NCBI GenBank assembly: GCA_947561715.1 | Contig: OX387203.1 | Coordinates: 124,001-188,000, forward strand | Source: Ascidia mentula | Taxonomy: Eukaryota; Chordata; Ascidiacea; Phlebobranchia; Ascidiidae | DNA: 64,000 bases | Direction of reading: 5' to 3' | Shown here: piece by piece, positions 36,543 through 47,712 of the stretch | Layout: each line of letters begins with the position of its first letter | How positions within the stretch are numbered: position 1 is the stretch's first letter | Made by a program: the position numbers and the translations under genes | Notes under the pieces: generated by a model | What the model was told of the DNA's origin: nothing | Databases searched by the model: none | Seen by the model: only the letters and a program-made list of their open reading frames with translations

Positions 36543-39500
36543 ATGATGTTCGGGACAACTTCTAACCCGTTCGGTTACGAAGATATTCGCAACCTAACCA
36601 ACAACAATTACACTGACAACTACAACAACAATTACACTAACAACTACAACTACAACAACAACAACACTAACAACAACACTGACAACTACAACGCAAACGT
36701 CGATTACTATGACGACGGTGGCAAGCAGAACAACTCGAGTAAGTTTTCAATTCAATCCACATTGGAATTTTCACCAGGGTTTACTTAATGTTTTTACTGC
36801 AAGGTTTTTGTGGTGAAACAAACGTTCCAACGTGGATTCCCGCGGTTGCATCAGCCATCTCACTTGCTGGCCTCCTCTGCAACGCCATCGCCATTTTCGT
36901 CATCATTGTACTGAAAGACTTCAAGAAAAGCATCTCGCACTGGTGACGTATTTATGTCGTCGTCTTACGTATTTTGAGTGATGACGTATTTCTCACCACG
37001 ATGAGTTATAATATCATCACGTGATCTAGATAATCTTCTTCTTCTTTCCACCAGGTACGTCCTCCAACTTGCGATCGCTGATTCCATCTTCCTCGCTCTC
37101 CTCCCGCTCCGGATCCTCCAGGACATAAGAGGAGAATGGAATCTTCCTGAGATCTTCTGCAAGATGTACCAGGGAATCTTCATGCTCAACTATTACTCCG
37201 GGATCTTCTTTCTCACCGTAAGTTCCCAATGATTAATTTAACCCGAAGGTTGTGGGTTCGAACCCAGCACAGGTAACTTCCTTACTGTAAGTTCTCAATG
37301 ATTAATTTAACCCGAAGGTTGCGGGTTCGAACCCAGCACAGGTAACTTCCTTACTGTAAGTTCTCAATGATTAATTTAACCCGAAGGTTGCGGGTTCGAA
37401 CCCAGCACAGGTAACTTCCTTACTGTAAGTTCTCAATGATTAATTTAACCCGAAGGTTGCGGGTTCGAACCCAGCACAGGTAACTTCCTTACTGTAAGTT
37501 CTCAATGATTAATTTAACCCGAAGGTTGCGGGTTCGAACCCAGCACAGGTAACTTCCTTACTGTAAGTTCTCAATGATTAATTTAACCCGAAGGTTGCGG
37601 GTTCGAACCCAGCACAGGTAACTTCCTTTCTGTAAGTTCTCAATGATTAATTTAACCCGAAGGTTGCGGGTTCGAACCCAGCACAGGTAACTTCCTTACT
37701 GTAAGTTCTCAATGATTAATTTAACCCGAAGGTTGCGGGTTCGAACCCAGCACAGGTAACTTCCTTACTGTAAGTTCTCAATGATTAATTTAACCCGAAG
37801 GTTGCGGGTTCGAACCCAGCACAGGTAACTTTCTCACTGTAAGTTCTCAATGATTAATTTAACCCGAAGGTTGCGGGTTCGAACCCAGCACAGAGAACTT
37901 ACGAACAATCCTAAACATCCTAAACGTCCGACAATCGGCGGGTTAACTAATGAAGTTTTGAGCGGGGATTTAAGCCGAGCTTAAAGTTAAGCGGGGTTTC
38001 TGCATATACCACCCTTAGAATCTTACACAACTACACGTCAATTTACATAAGGAATACTTCTTAAACCTTTTTGATTCTGTTATCCAAAGAACTGAAGAAT
38101 TTTCGCCCAGGTTTTCACATTCGCTTGTTTCAGGTGATGAGTTTTGACCGCTATGTGGCGATAGTGCACCCCATGTCCGCCGCTTGGAGGCGCTTTCGTA
38201 CCCATAGCAACGCAGTCCTCGTCACAATCGGGGTCAGTACGTAATTGTGACGCCACATTCCACAATTACGCTTTTAAAATTTCTGGTTGCTTGATATCAT
38301 TTCACTTTTTGATGCCCTGCAGGTTTGGATAATATCGGCAATAATTTCCCTGCCGCTGTGGATTTTCTCGAAGAAAAACGGATGTGTTTGTGAATACGAC
38401 TTCCCTGTAACTGATGAGGAGTTCGCGCAACACCACGGGATCCCCATGGAAGAGTGGGAAAAATTAAGTAAGATTGTGATCCGAAACAACATGATGAAAA
38501 CCTTTGTTGGTTTCTTGACAAAATGTTTGTGGCGGAGTTCTGTATATTTATGTTGATCACGTGACACTTCTTGGGCCCGTCTTTGTCTTACATAATACAG
38601 AATCATGCGTATAGACAATCCCACCCAATATCGTGAAAAACTAACCTCAACAAATTGTCGCCTAATTTGTATTTTATTTTTCAGGCTCTTATGACGTGGA
38701 TGACGTAAGTATTCGATGACGTCAGTAAAATAGAGTTGATGTTGATTTAAACCTGACCTGTTTTTTTCAGTTACTTTACATGATGGAGTACGGTGAGTGT
38801 TAAAACATGTCATTTTAAACAAACGTATCAAGGCAAAAATTTTATAAACAAATTCAACGTTGGAACATAACTGACGGTTTTTATATCTTGAATACAAACA
38901 AGATAACAAATACAATTGTTGAGAACTTCATACTACAGACGTTTCAATTGTTTTCTACATTTTACACTGAAAATGATTGAAGAAAACAATTGAAAATCTT
39001 GTTCGTATTAAATTTAATATTTGTTCGCTACGGTTGGGCGACCACGGACATTGTGTGTGTTTCGACTGACAGAATATTAATATTATTATAGAAGAAGAGG
39101 GGATGGGTGCTGAGCAAGGAAATGAGGTGGATATACGTGATGTGGGTTCCTAAACATTATATAGAAACATACGTTGATTGATTGCAGGCATCTTGTCGCC
39201 ACAAACCTTACCTATCGTTCAAGATATGGGTTTACACCAACTTCATCATAGCTTTCCTGTTACCAGTGTTAGTGATGACAGTTTGTTATAGCCTCATATT
39301 ATGGAGGGTTCTACATCCAGCTGTGAGGTGAACTAATCAACCAACCGTATCGCTTCGCCATTGCTTTGTTGCCGGTTTAACGAGTATATATGACGTCACA
39401 ACCAATGAACCTTGCCATAATGACAGAAATTTGTTTACACAGAGTATTCAATCATAAAAACGTTACTAAAAGACGAATGTTTTTGTCATGTTAGGTCGGC

Positions 39501-40341
39501 AAACAGAACCGCTGGGCGGCGCAAGAGCGCAGGAGAGTCGCCACCTCGTGGAAAATTAAGATATCTTCTTGGTTCTCTTCGATCTGCAACATCCTCTTCA
39601 TCCGGACCTACAGGGAAGGAACCAAAGAAACTTTCTCAAAAGCAGAAAGTCACCACGATTGTAGTAAGTTTTACAACCGCTAGACGGTGCGCGAGAGCAC
39701 TGTCTGTTGAGATTTTTAATACCCAGATTTCGTTGGTGATAATCTTCATCATATGCTGGCTGCCATTCCAAATCAATATGATTGCAAAGTTTAACGGAAT
39801 CAATCTTAATGCAAGGGAATGCGTCATCATTACTGACGTCACATCTTTGTTGGCGTTCGCCAATTCGATGCTCAACCCGATTTTCTACACGTTTCTCGGT
39901 AGGTGATGGACTTCTACTTCTGACCTCTACGTTTGACCTTGATATTCCACGTGTCCTTCGCAGGGTCGAGGTTTTACCGGCGCCTTAGTGCCGCCACGTG
40001 GTCGTTTTTTCGTGGACGCGGCAAGTCGTCACGCTTCACCGGTTTCTCCTACAGTCGCGCGAGTCGCGCCAGAGCGCCGAGTGGTGGCCGAAGTGGAACT
40101 GGAAACGGAACAAGGGTGAGTGACGTCAACATTTCCTGACATCACAACCTAGTGACGTAACAAAGTTTGGTTTTAGATATCAGATGCTTCAAATGCCCAC
40201 CACAGCGTTCATTCAACCTTGACGAGTGTAAAAATGTTCCATCCAAAAGACTTACGCCACCCAGTGAGCGAAGATCATGACACATGTGACAGCCAGAGGG
40301 CGCACGAAAGCGTAATAGAAATGAAGAGACTAACTTTCTGA
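36543..40341 (+). CDS. class A GPCR, peptide/chemokine-like, copy A (543 aa, 13 exons)
   Basis: Exons: 36543-36738, 36804-36942, 37055-37217, 38134-38232, 38323-38467, 38685-38704, 38771-38792, 39092-39141, 39188-39327, 39495-39663, 39727-39898, 39964-40115 and 40177-40341. The N-terminus is Asn/Tyr/Asp-rich with many N-x-T sites. TM1 ends SISHW; TM2-TM3 share exon 3; DRYVAIVHP follows TM3; TM6 has CWLPFQ and TM7 NPIFY, with a basic Ser/Arg tail. Extracellular loop 2 is long and acidic, built from exon 5 plus three micro-exons of 20, 22 and 50 bases, and its CVC would pair with the TM3-top cysteine (FCKMY). Motifs place it among somatostatin/opioid/chemokine-type peptide receptors; the very long acidic loop 2 also recalls the C3a receptor. 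The ligand cannot be read from sequence. Confidence 0.92.
37218..37893 (+). repeat. 69-bp tandem array starting exactly at the exon 3 donor of GPCR A
   Basis: Ten units in register every 69 bp. Each holds GTAAGTTCTCAATGATTAAT, then the T-arm/B-box-like GCGGGTTCGAACCCAGCAC and a second donor-like AGGTAAC. The first GTAAGT is the real 5' splice site of exon 3, so the array repeats the donor ten times within the intron. Confidence 0.95.
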
Positions 40342-42843
40342 TTCCGCATGAAAGTTATGATATTCGTATTGTACACGTATTATTCGGATATATGACGTAA
40401 TTACATTGTTGAACGTAACTATGACGTATGCACAGTGATTGTTATATGATGTAAAATATGCAGAACTTCTTGGAAAACGTACCGTGAATAAACAGGAGTA
40501 AGTTTCACATGAATTTGCATCAGATATGATTTTCAAAATATCACTGGTAAAACTTCAGTGGCCTTTATTGTTATCCACAGATGTAATAAGAGAACGCACT
40601 GATTGGTGGGTTATTGTTACGTCAACAAACCACACACAATGGTCAGACGTTGAATGAGGAAAGGGTTGGCAGTGATTGAAATATAAATTATAACCGTGAG
40701 AATAGTGGAAACCAAATCAAAGTTTTCCACACTTATGAGCAACAATATACGGGAAGGAAGCCACCCACCTTCCAATGCTTGGAGGAGACCCACGAACAAC
40801 TCTCGATGCCTCAAGCTTTCTAACGTTCTGTTTGTTGAATCGCGTTTTAGTCTCAAGCAGTGGAAACAGATGAAACTGTATAAGATCCACATCGTGACGT
40901 AATTAAACGTATGTGTGTACGTCACACACGTGATTACGTCACATGTTGATTAATGTGTGAGGTGATAATTTGTTTTAGTTACTTTCATACGTCACTGTGA
41001 CGTCATGCCGCTGGTTCTTATGTATGATCTGTTACTTAAAGGCAGCTTCGCGATTAAAGTCAAGTTTGGGTTCCGATAAAGATTGTTGGAAGATCAACAA
41101 ATAAACTGGTGAAGGCCATAACGTAAGTAAGTGGGATGACTGCTACTTACAGTAGCTGATGTTGTGTTTACAATATTTCAAACCAGCTTACTGTAGTAAT
41201 GGTCGGGGAACGCCAAACCCCTCCTCACCACAGAGTAGGAAATTCGCTCGATCAAATTTGCATTATGACTGAGTTTTATCGCTCGTATAGTGACGTCATA
41301 GGGGTATGTGGATTGTAAACAATGGGTGCGTTCAACCATTCGCTCCAGCGCAAGTCAAACTAAACTAGGTTTGTACAAGGAAGAAGTTGTTTTCAGAGGT
41401 TGCATTAAGCAGGAGGCTCCAACCGGAAGTGACATCACAGTGGTCAATTGAAACGACAAACAGACGGAACAATATCTTGAGGGGGGGGTTGTAAATTTTG
41501 ATTGAAAATATCGCGCAGTATTTTTTGACATATTGTGCCCTGGAATGTTAAATAACATTTGTCAAAACGATCTTGGCTCAACTTAATAATTAACACCTTT
41601 CCAAAAATCCATTTAAGTGCTTTTCTCATAACTAAGTAATAAGTTTCAAGTAATGAGATTTCTATGGAGGTTAAAGCATGAAACAAACCTCCAATATCCG
41701 ATGAGGTGTAAGTATGGTGAAGGTGAGACTGTTCCACACAAAACCTTCACTGACGTCACCGCTCAATTCCTGTTACAAAATATAATGTAAAAGGAGACGC
41801 TGCTCACACGTGATCATATTGTTCAATCAGAATATACTGGGCTTTGGTTGACCTTGCAAAGGTCAGCGGATCACGTGATCACTATCAGAATTAATACGGC
41901 CTTGCAGCGACGACGCGCGCGCGTGAAAAATTCTGCAAATGTTAAAACAACAAAATATTCTTAAACTAGTTACAGCGGGAGAAGCGCAGAAGGTGGTAGG
42001 AATTTAAACGTACCTAAGTTGTGTCACCGTGTTTGCGGGGAATCGGAATTACAGCATGTTTTGATTGATGGCCGGAAACTGACGACCAATGATTGGAATA
42101 ATCGCGTCTGTGTTCTGTGTGCCCATCCGCGCTTCTCGCGAAAACAAGCACAGCTTTCCTATCAATTGTTGTCGGTTCGACAACCGTTTGTTATTCACGC
42201 GTTTCAACGCGATTTGCAGAAAGTCAATTCCAGTGCAAGCGAGATGCCGATAACCGAGATACGTCGCTTTTGTCACTCAACGATTTTGTGGCAATTAAAT
42301 AATTGTAGAAGATATTAATGGTGCTCGAAATATTTTGTTCGTTAGACGCGAAAGCTTGTGAGTAAGAAGTGTAAAGATGCAAGCATCGTTACGTAACAAA
42401 CAGGTTTGGTGTTTGAGAGAATGAGGAATTTCTACAAACTTGCAGAAGTTTCTATTAAATGTTGTCGCGGCAATAATTTGTTTGAAAATGTTTAAGGGCA
42501 AAGATTCTTGTGGACATGAGTAATATTGTTACTATTTTCAGTTCAATTTTAAGCCGGTGATGGAAATGTAAATACGATAACTTTAATATCTTTTAAGTTG
42601 CGATTTTGCAAAAAACAATGGTGTTTTGATTTGACGTCATAAATCGTTGCAAGGATTACAGAAGAAAATATTGTTCATGCGTAATTTGAATCACGTTTAT
42701 AGGAAACGGTTTTTGTTGTGTTGCTTAAACGAGTTCGCAGCATTAGCATAGACAGCTGTCAATCACCCGCGTGCAAGCCCCGCCCTTTTATTCCATTGTT
42801 TCAAACAGGAAAAGTTGCAGAATTGTCGCAAAACTTTGTGGAA
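40342..42843. other. intergenic region between the two GPCR copies
   Basis: It carries the 3' flank of GPCR A and the promoter side of GPCR B. A 100-codon open frame at 42019-42318 starts at TTG and shows no family resemblance. Palindromes such as GATCACGTGATC (41873-41884) and TGACGTCA are frequent. Confidence 0.5.
40487..40492 (+). terminator. AATAAA poly(A) signal of GPCR A
   Basis: Canonical hexamer about 146 bases after the stop codon. Confidence 0.6.
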
Positions 42844-45800
42844 ATGGATGGATATGAAATGACTGGCGCTACTCCTAATGCATACATCGGCCATGAAGAT
42901 GATTATTGGCCAGCTTACTTCGCCAGTGCGTTACCGACATAAGCATGAATAATCCAACGCACCGGATTGGGCAGATGTACCCCACGTGACAGGGGTTACC
43001 TCGGTTCAACGATATTATATTTCAATAAAAACCCTCAAACTTAAACTCGACCAAAATATAAAACAATCTTGAATCTGATTGGACGAGGCAATCACGTGAC
43101 ACAAGTTTGATCCAAAAGTTTCCACAATACAGCATATTGTCCAATTGTTTAAACAATCCAGCAGTATGACGAAGCAGCCATTAATTATATCGCCTCAATG
43201 CTCCAAAACCCAAACTGCACTCCCAGCTTTTGTTTTTGTTAAAAGTAAAAATAAATGACGTCACAGTTGATGTCGTCATAATATCCTAGATTTTGCGAAA
43301 ATATAATTTGGTTCAAATACAAAATATTCAGTTCGTCATTAAGGTCCTGGGTTTGACCGAAGAAGTTTTAAAACACGCGAGTCAGGTAGAACTGGGGATT
43401 AAAATTAACCGCAAGAAAACGTAAAGGTGTTGAAATGAATTGGTCCTTTGTCCCCGAATCAAACAGGAAAGTAATTTGATCGCTCTAATTTAACCTGCGG
43501 TTAGGTTGAAGCCGGAGGAGTTGAATAAGGCCGGCTACGTGTTTGTGTCACCACGGGTTAAACCACATATTTTTTGCTTTGCTTGAATTTCGGAATGGTC
43601 GTCATTGTCTACCCAGGTTCTTGCGAGCCGATCATTTCCTTAATGCGAAGCCATGACCTCGTCAAGTGGGGGGGGGGGAGCATTGTTTTAATCACTGAAA
43701 TCAATGTAAACAAATACATCGACATTTGGACAAATCAACCGACCTCAAAATGGACAAATATTAAAATTAAGAACGTTTTTCTTCAAACAACAGCACAATT
43801 TTAGACATCAAAACACGCATGACGTAACAATGAATCGATTCTAATATTATTGTTTACGTAATGAAAGAAAATATTTCACAGACGAATCTGACGAATACGG
43901 GATCGAACTCCTCGGTAACTGCAGTGATCACGTGATGAATCATCACCCGACGTGGGTTCCTGCGATTACTGCTGTTATAGCGGTCACCGGTCTCCTGTTT
44001 AACGGGTTGGCTTTATTCGTCATAATCGCTCTTAAGGACTTCAGGAAAAGCATCTCGCATTGGTAACTGAATACAATCTTACTTTCTATGCAACGGTTTC
44101 AACCAAATATCTTAAACTTTCACCAAAATATAAAAAGGAACAGAGAAGGAAAATTTAATTTGTTCCTCCACCAGAAGCGGAAGTGGAGGATTCACTCCCG
44201 GACTCTGATGATGAAAGAATCACGTGATCTAGATAATCTTCTTCTTCTTTCCACCAGGTACGTCCTCCAACTTGCGATCGCTGATTCCATCTTCCTCGCT
44301 CTCCTCCCGCTCCGGATCCTCCAGGACATAAGAGGAGAATGGAATCTTCCTGAGATCTTCTGCAAGATGTACCAGGGAATCTTCATGCTCAACTATTACT
44401 CCGGGATCTTCTTTCTCACTGTAAGTTCTCAATGATTAATTTAACCCGAAGGTTGCTGGTTCGAACCCAGCACAGGTAACTTCCTCACTGTAAGTTCTCA
44501 ATGATTAATTTAACCCGAAGGTTGCGGGTTCGAACCCAGCACAGGTAACTTCCTTACTGTAAGTTCTCAATGAAACCCGAAAGTTCTTGTTCCGCACGAT
44601 GCGGCTGTTTCCATGGCAACCACTTCAATCGTGTTTTGCAGGTGATGAGTTTTGACCGCTACGTGGCGATAGTGCACCCAGTTTCGGCCGCTTGGAGGCG
44701 CTTTCGTACCCATAGCAACGCGGTCACCATCTCAATCGTTGTGAGAACTTTAACGATTTTACTCGATTGTTTTTTTTTGAATTTTTGTTAAATATTTTCA
44801 AGTCGTAGAAATCCAATGTAAATTTTTGCTTAGATTTGAATCAACTTCTGCGCAACCCCAAAGTCGGTTTGTTGACTTGTGATATTTCCTGTGCAGGTCT
44901 GGATACTTTCAATTACAGTGTCCCTGCCGCTGTGGATATTTGCCGAAGCGAAGTGCGTTTGTTCTTACAACTTTCCCAGAACCTTCACAGAGATAAGCAT
45001 TGAGCACAACGCCAGCATCGCCACGGTGCAAGCTATCGGTAAGTTACCATGGCAGCATTCAGACGTGTTTTCTTATATGCAAATGATGTCATTACTTGGG
45101 TGGTAAGCTGACAAGATTGTTCGAAACCACTAAAGCTGCACGGCTATGACCTCATAGTGGCCATCTGTCTTTAACTCATCACATTCATGAAATCCAATAT
45201 TTTCCGCAGCAAACGAAGGCCACAGCATTATGAGGAATGCTTCTTACTACGCACACGTGAGTGACAACTCTCAAATCAAAATCTTGGTGGCAATTATCAC
45301 CAACAAACTGACTTAAATTCGTTTCAATGCATTTAGAACTAATTTAGTTTCGTACAAACACTTTTTCCACATTGCTAAAATATCTGAGGGTGAGAATATC
45401 ACTTAATTTCATTATCACTTAATACAACTGAGTGCTTCTTTACATTATCACTTAATACAACTGAGTGCTTCATTTCAGTTCGACTACGACTACGAACCTC
45501 TGGATATGAGTGAGTGAATTCTTGACTTCTCAATATTTTCAAACAAATTTTAATTAATGTGATTTTTTGTTTCAGGCGAACCGCACGGGAATTACGTGAG
45601 TAAATTGTTCATTTCAACCACGAAGTGATAAAAACATTCTTTCCACAATACCCTTTATTACGTCACAGCGCTACGTGATTTGGTGCCTCAATAGTAATTG
45701 TTGATTGATTGCAGGCATCTTGTCGCCACAAACCTTACCTGTCGTTCAAGATATGGGTTTACACCAACTTCATCATAGCTTTCCTGTTACCAGTGTTAGT

Positions 45801-46848
45801 GATGACAGTTTGTTACAGCCTCATATTATGGAGGGTTCTACATCCAGCTGTGAGGTGAACTAATCAACCAACCGTAACGCTTCGCCATGGCTTTGTTGCC
45901 GTTTGAGTATATATTTCTTTAAATATGACGTCACAATCAAAAACATTCTAAACAGGTCTGTCGAGAGGAATGCCGGAGATCGAAACCGCGATTCAAAAAA
46001 AAACTTCTTGCTGTCGTCAGCAAGGTCATCTGTGTCGTCATCAAGGTCATCCACCATGCGGAAAAAGAAGGGACTCACACAAAAGCAGAGAGTTACAACT
46101 ATCGTGGTAAGCTCACCCACGCCGTCTAGCGGTTGTTTTATTTCACTTGCCTCCACTCCTCCAGGTTTCTCTGGTGATAATTTTCATCCTGTGCTGGCTT
46201 CCTTTCCAAGTCAACCTCCTCGCAAAATTTGACGGATACAAACTCTCACACTACGATTGCGTCACCATCAATGACGTCACATCCCTGCTGGCATTTGCTA
46301 ACTCGATGTTTAACCCGATTTTCTACACATTCCTCGGTTTGTTATGCAAAAATAGCGACTATGACGACATAACGGCATTTTTATTTTTACGACACTTTTA
46401 GGTTCAAAGTTCCAACGTCGACTCTCGGCTGCCATCATTTCGCTGTTTAGGGGTCGCCCCCCGGCACGCATCAATGCACATTCCTCGACAAGAAGCAGCC
46501 GCACGAGGGCGCAATGGAGCGGGAGAAATGCCACAAAGGTGAATTGTAAAACACGGTTTTTTGGCAGACATTTCAGTATCTAACAATACTTACTGTGACA
46601 TCACAGACCGTTAAAAAAGTTTGCCAACTTGTTTAAAGAACTTTGATTTAGTAATTTGTTTAACGAAACGGGGGAATAACCTTCTTCCGCGTGACGTAAT
46701 ACAGATGTCTACTTTGACGCACCACTCTGTTCACTCAACCATGACCACCACAAAACCTTGGCAGGCAGCTCGACAACCCCACCTATCGGCCGGTGACAGC
46801 GATGTAAGCGAACACCAAGTGGGGCAAGAGATTGCGACAGGAGTTTAG
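42844..46848 (+). CDS. class A GPCR, peptide/chemokine-like, copy B (502 aa, 13 exons)
   Basis: Exons: 42844-42925, 43882-44062, 44258-44420, 44642-44740, 44897-45038, 45210-45256, 45479-45509, 45576-45595, 45715-45854, 45956-46106, 46165-46336, 46402-46538 and 46705-46848. Exon number and intron phases match copy A one for one. It has DRYVAIVHP, CWLPFQ and NPIFY. The N-terminus is short, acidic and Tyr-rich (HEDDYWPAYF, ESDEYGIE). Loop 2 has CVCSYNFP plus micro-exons of 47, 31 and 20 bases rich in Tyr and acidic residues (FDYDYEPLDM). Exon 3 with its upstream flank, and exon 9, are almost identical in DNA to copy A, whereas the N-terminus, loop 2, loop 3 and tail are very different. This is a tandem duplicate, probably touched by gene conversion. 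Confidence 0.92.
44421..44574 (+). repeat. short 69-bp array at the exon 3 donor of GPCR B
   Basis: Two full units and a truncated third, of the same 69-bp sequence and register as 37218-37893, again starting with the genuine GTAAGT donor. Confidence 0.93.
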
Positions 46849-47712
46849 AAGAGATTGTGAAGTTGGAAGGTTGAGGGTTCGAGTCCCAGCCAGGGAACAA
46901 ACATTTTACACATATTTATATTATTCGGATCGCCTAATATTTGCTGCCTCCATTTCAGTGTATTATGTTTGACTCGTTGTGTACATAAGCGGCAAAATAA
47001 ACATTTGCATAAAACCTCCCTTGTGAGTCCTTGTGTGAGTTTGGGACACAAAAATATTCGAATTTCTGTTCAAACACAATCAGACAATCCGAAACTGACG
47101 TTACAACAATAGTCACGATTCGACTGTGACGAAACTAACGCAGTCACACAACAATCACGTTTTATGACGTCATGATAGTAAGAAACGAGGCGCGCGCCGC
47201 CATAAATATACCTCGGCCATTTTCAGAAAAATTTTTAATAATCCTTCGTTAAGTTTTGCCTCCTAAGTATTCCGTGTTTCACGTTTTTGTGGTTTGTCAG
47301 TCAGAGGCAGGGTCTACAGCAGTGGTTCTAAACACGAGGTTGTTTATTATGGGTTCGACGACTGTGGCTTGACGGCAGTAGTTTACAAACAGCCAGTAAA
47401 TAAAAATACTTCAGTATTGCGAATGTAAACAAAAAATAACCAGAGCAAAACAGACAACAATTTGACGCGGATAATTCTGCCGTTTTACGAGGTAGCCACA
47501 TAATTATTGAATTGTTTGCACAACATTTGTGTCGGAGGAATTTGTGGAGATTAAAAACCAATCGTTTGAACAAACTTTGTGACGTTTATTGTGGCTTGCT
47601 GACAGGTTTCTAATTTACATCAGTAAAAGTTTTTTGGCACAATTTAAACGAGTTTCAGAATAATTTTATTGATTGTTTCCAAAAACTTTCGCTTGACCAG
47701 GTTTCAGTTACG
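46849..47712. other. intergenic region between GPCR B and the TLR gene
   Basis: AATAAA at 46996-47001 probably ends GPCR B. A T-arm/B-box-like stretch (GGTTGAGGGTTCGAGTCCC) lies at 46869-46887. The rest should include the TLR promoter; no exon was seen. Confidence 0.55.
46996..47001 (+). terminator. AATAAA poly(A) signal of GPCR B
   Basis: Canonical hexamer about 148 bases after the stop codon. Confidence 0.6.

Noticed and set aside
37218-37893. CRISPR-like array
   Set aside because: Units are contiguous with no unique spacers, in a eukaryotic intron; it is a tandem repeat.
37218-37893. Cluster of tRNA genes from repeated GGTTCGAACCC
   Set aside because: Only the T-arm half is present; no A box, anticodon arm or acceptor stem.
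42019-42318. 100-codon frame on plus
   Set aside because: It starts at TTG, has no family signal, and no splice links to the adjoining GPCR.
44159-44435. Minus-strand frames duplicated at 36965-37229 and 44192-44432
   Set aside because: Antisense shadows of the near-identical GPCR exon 3.
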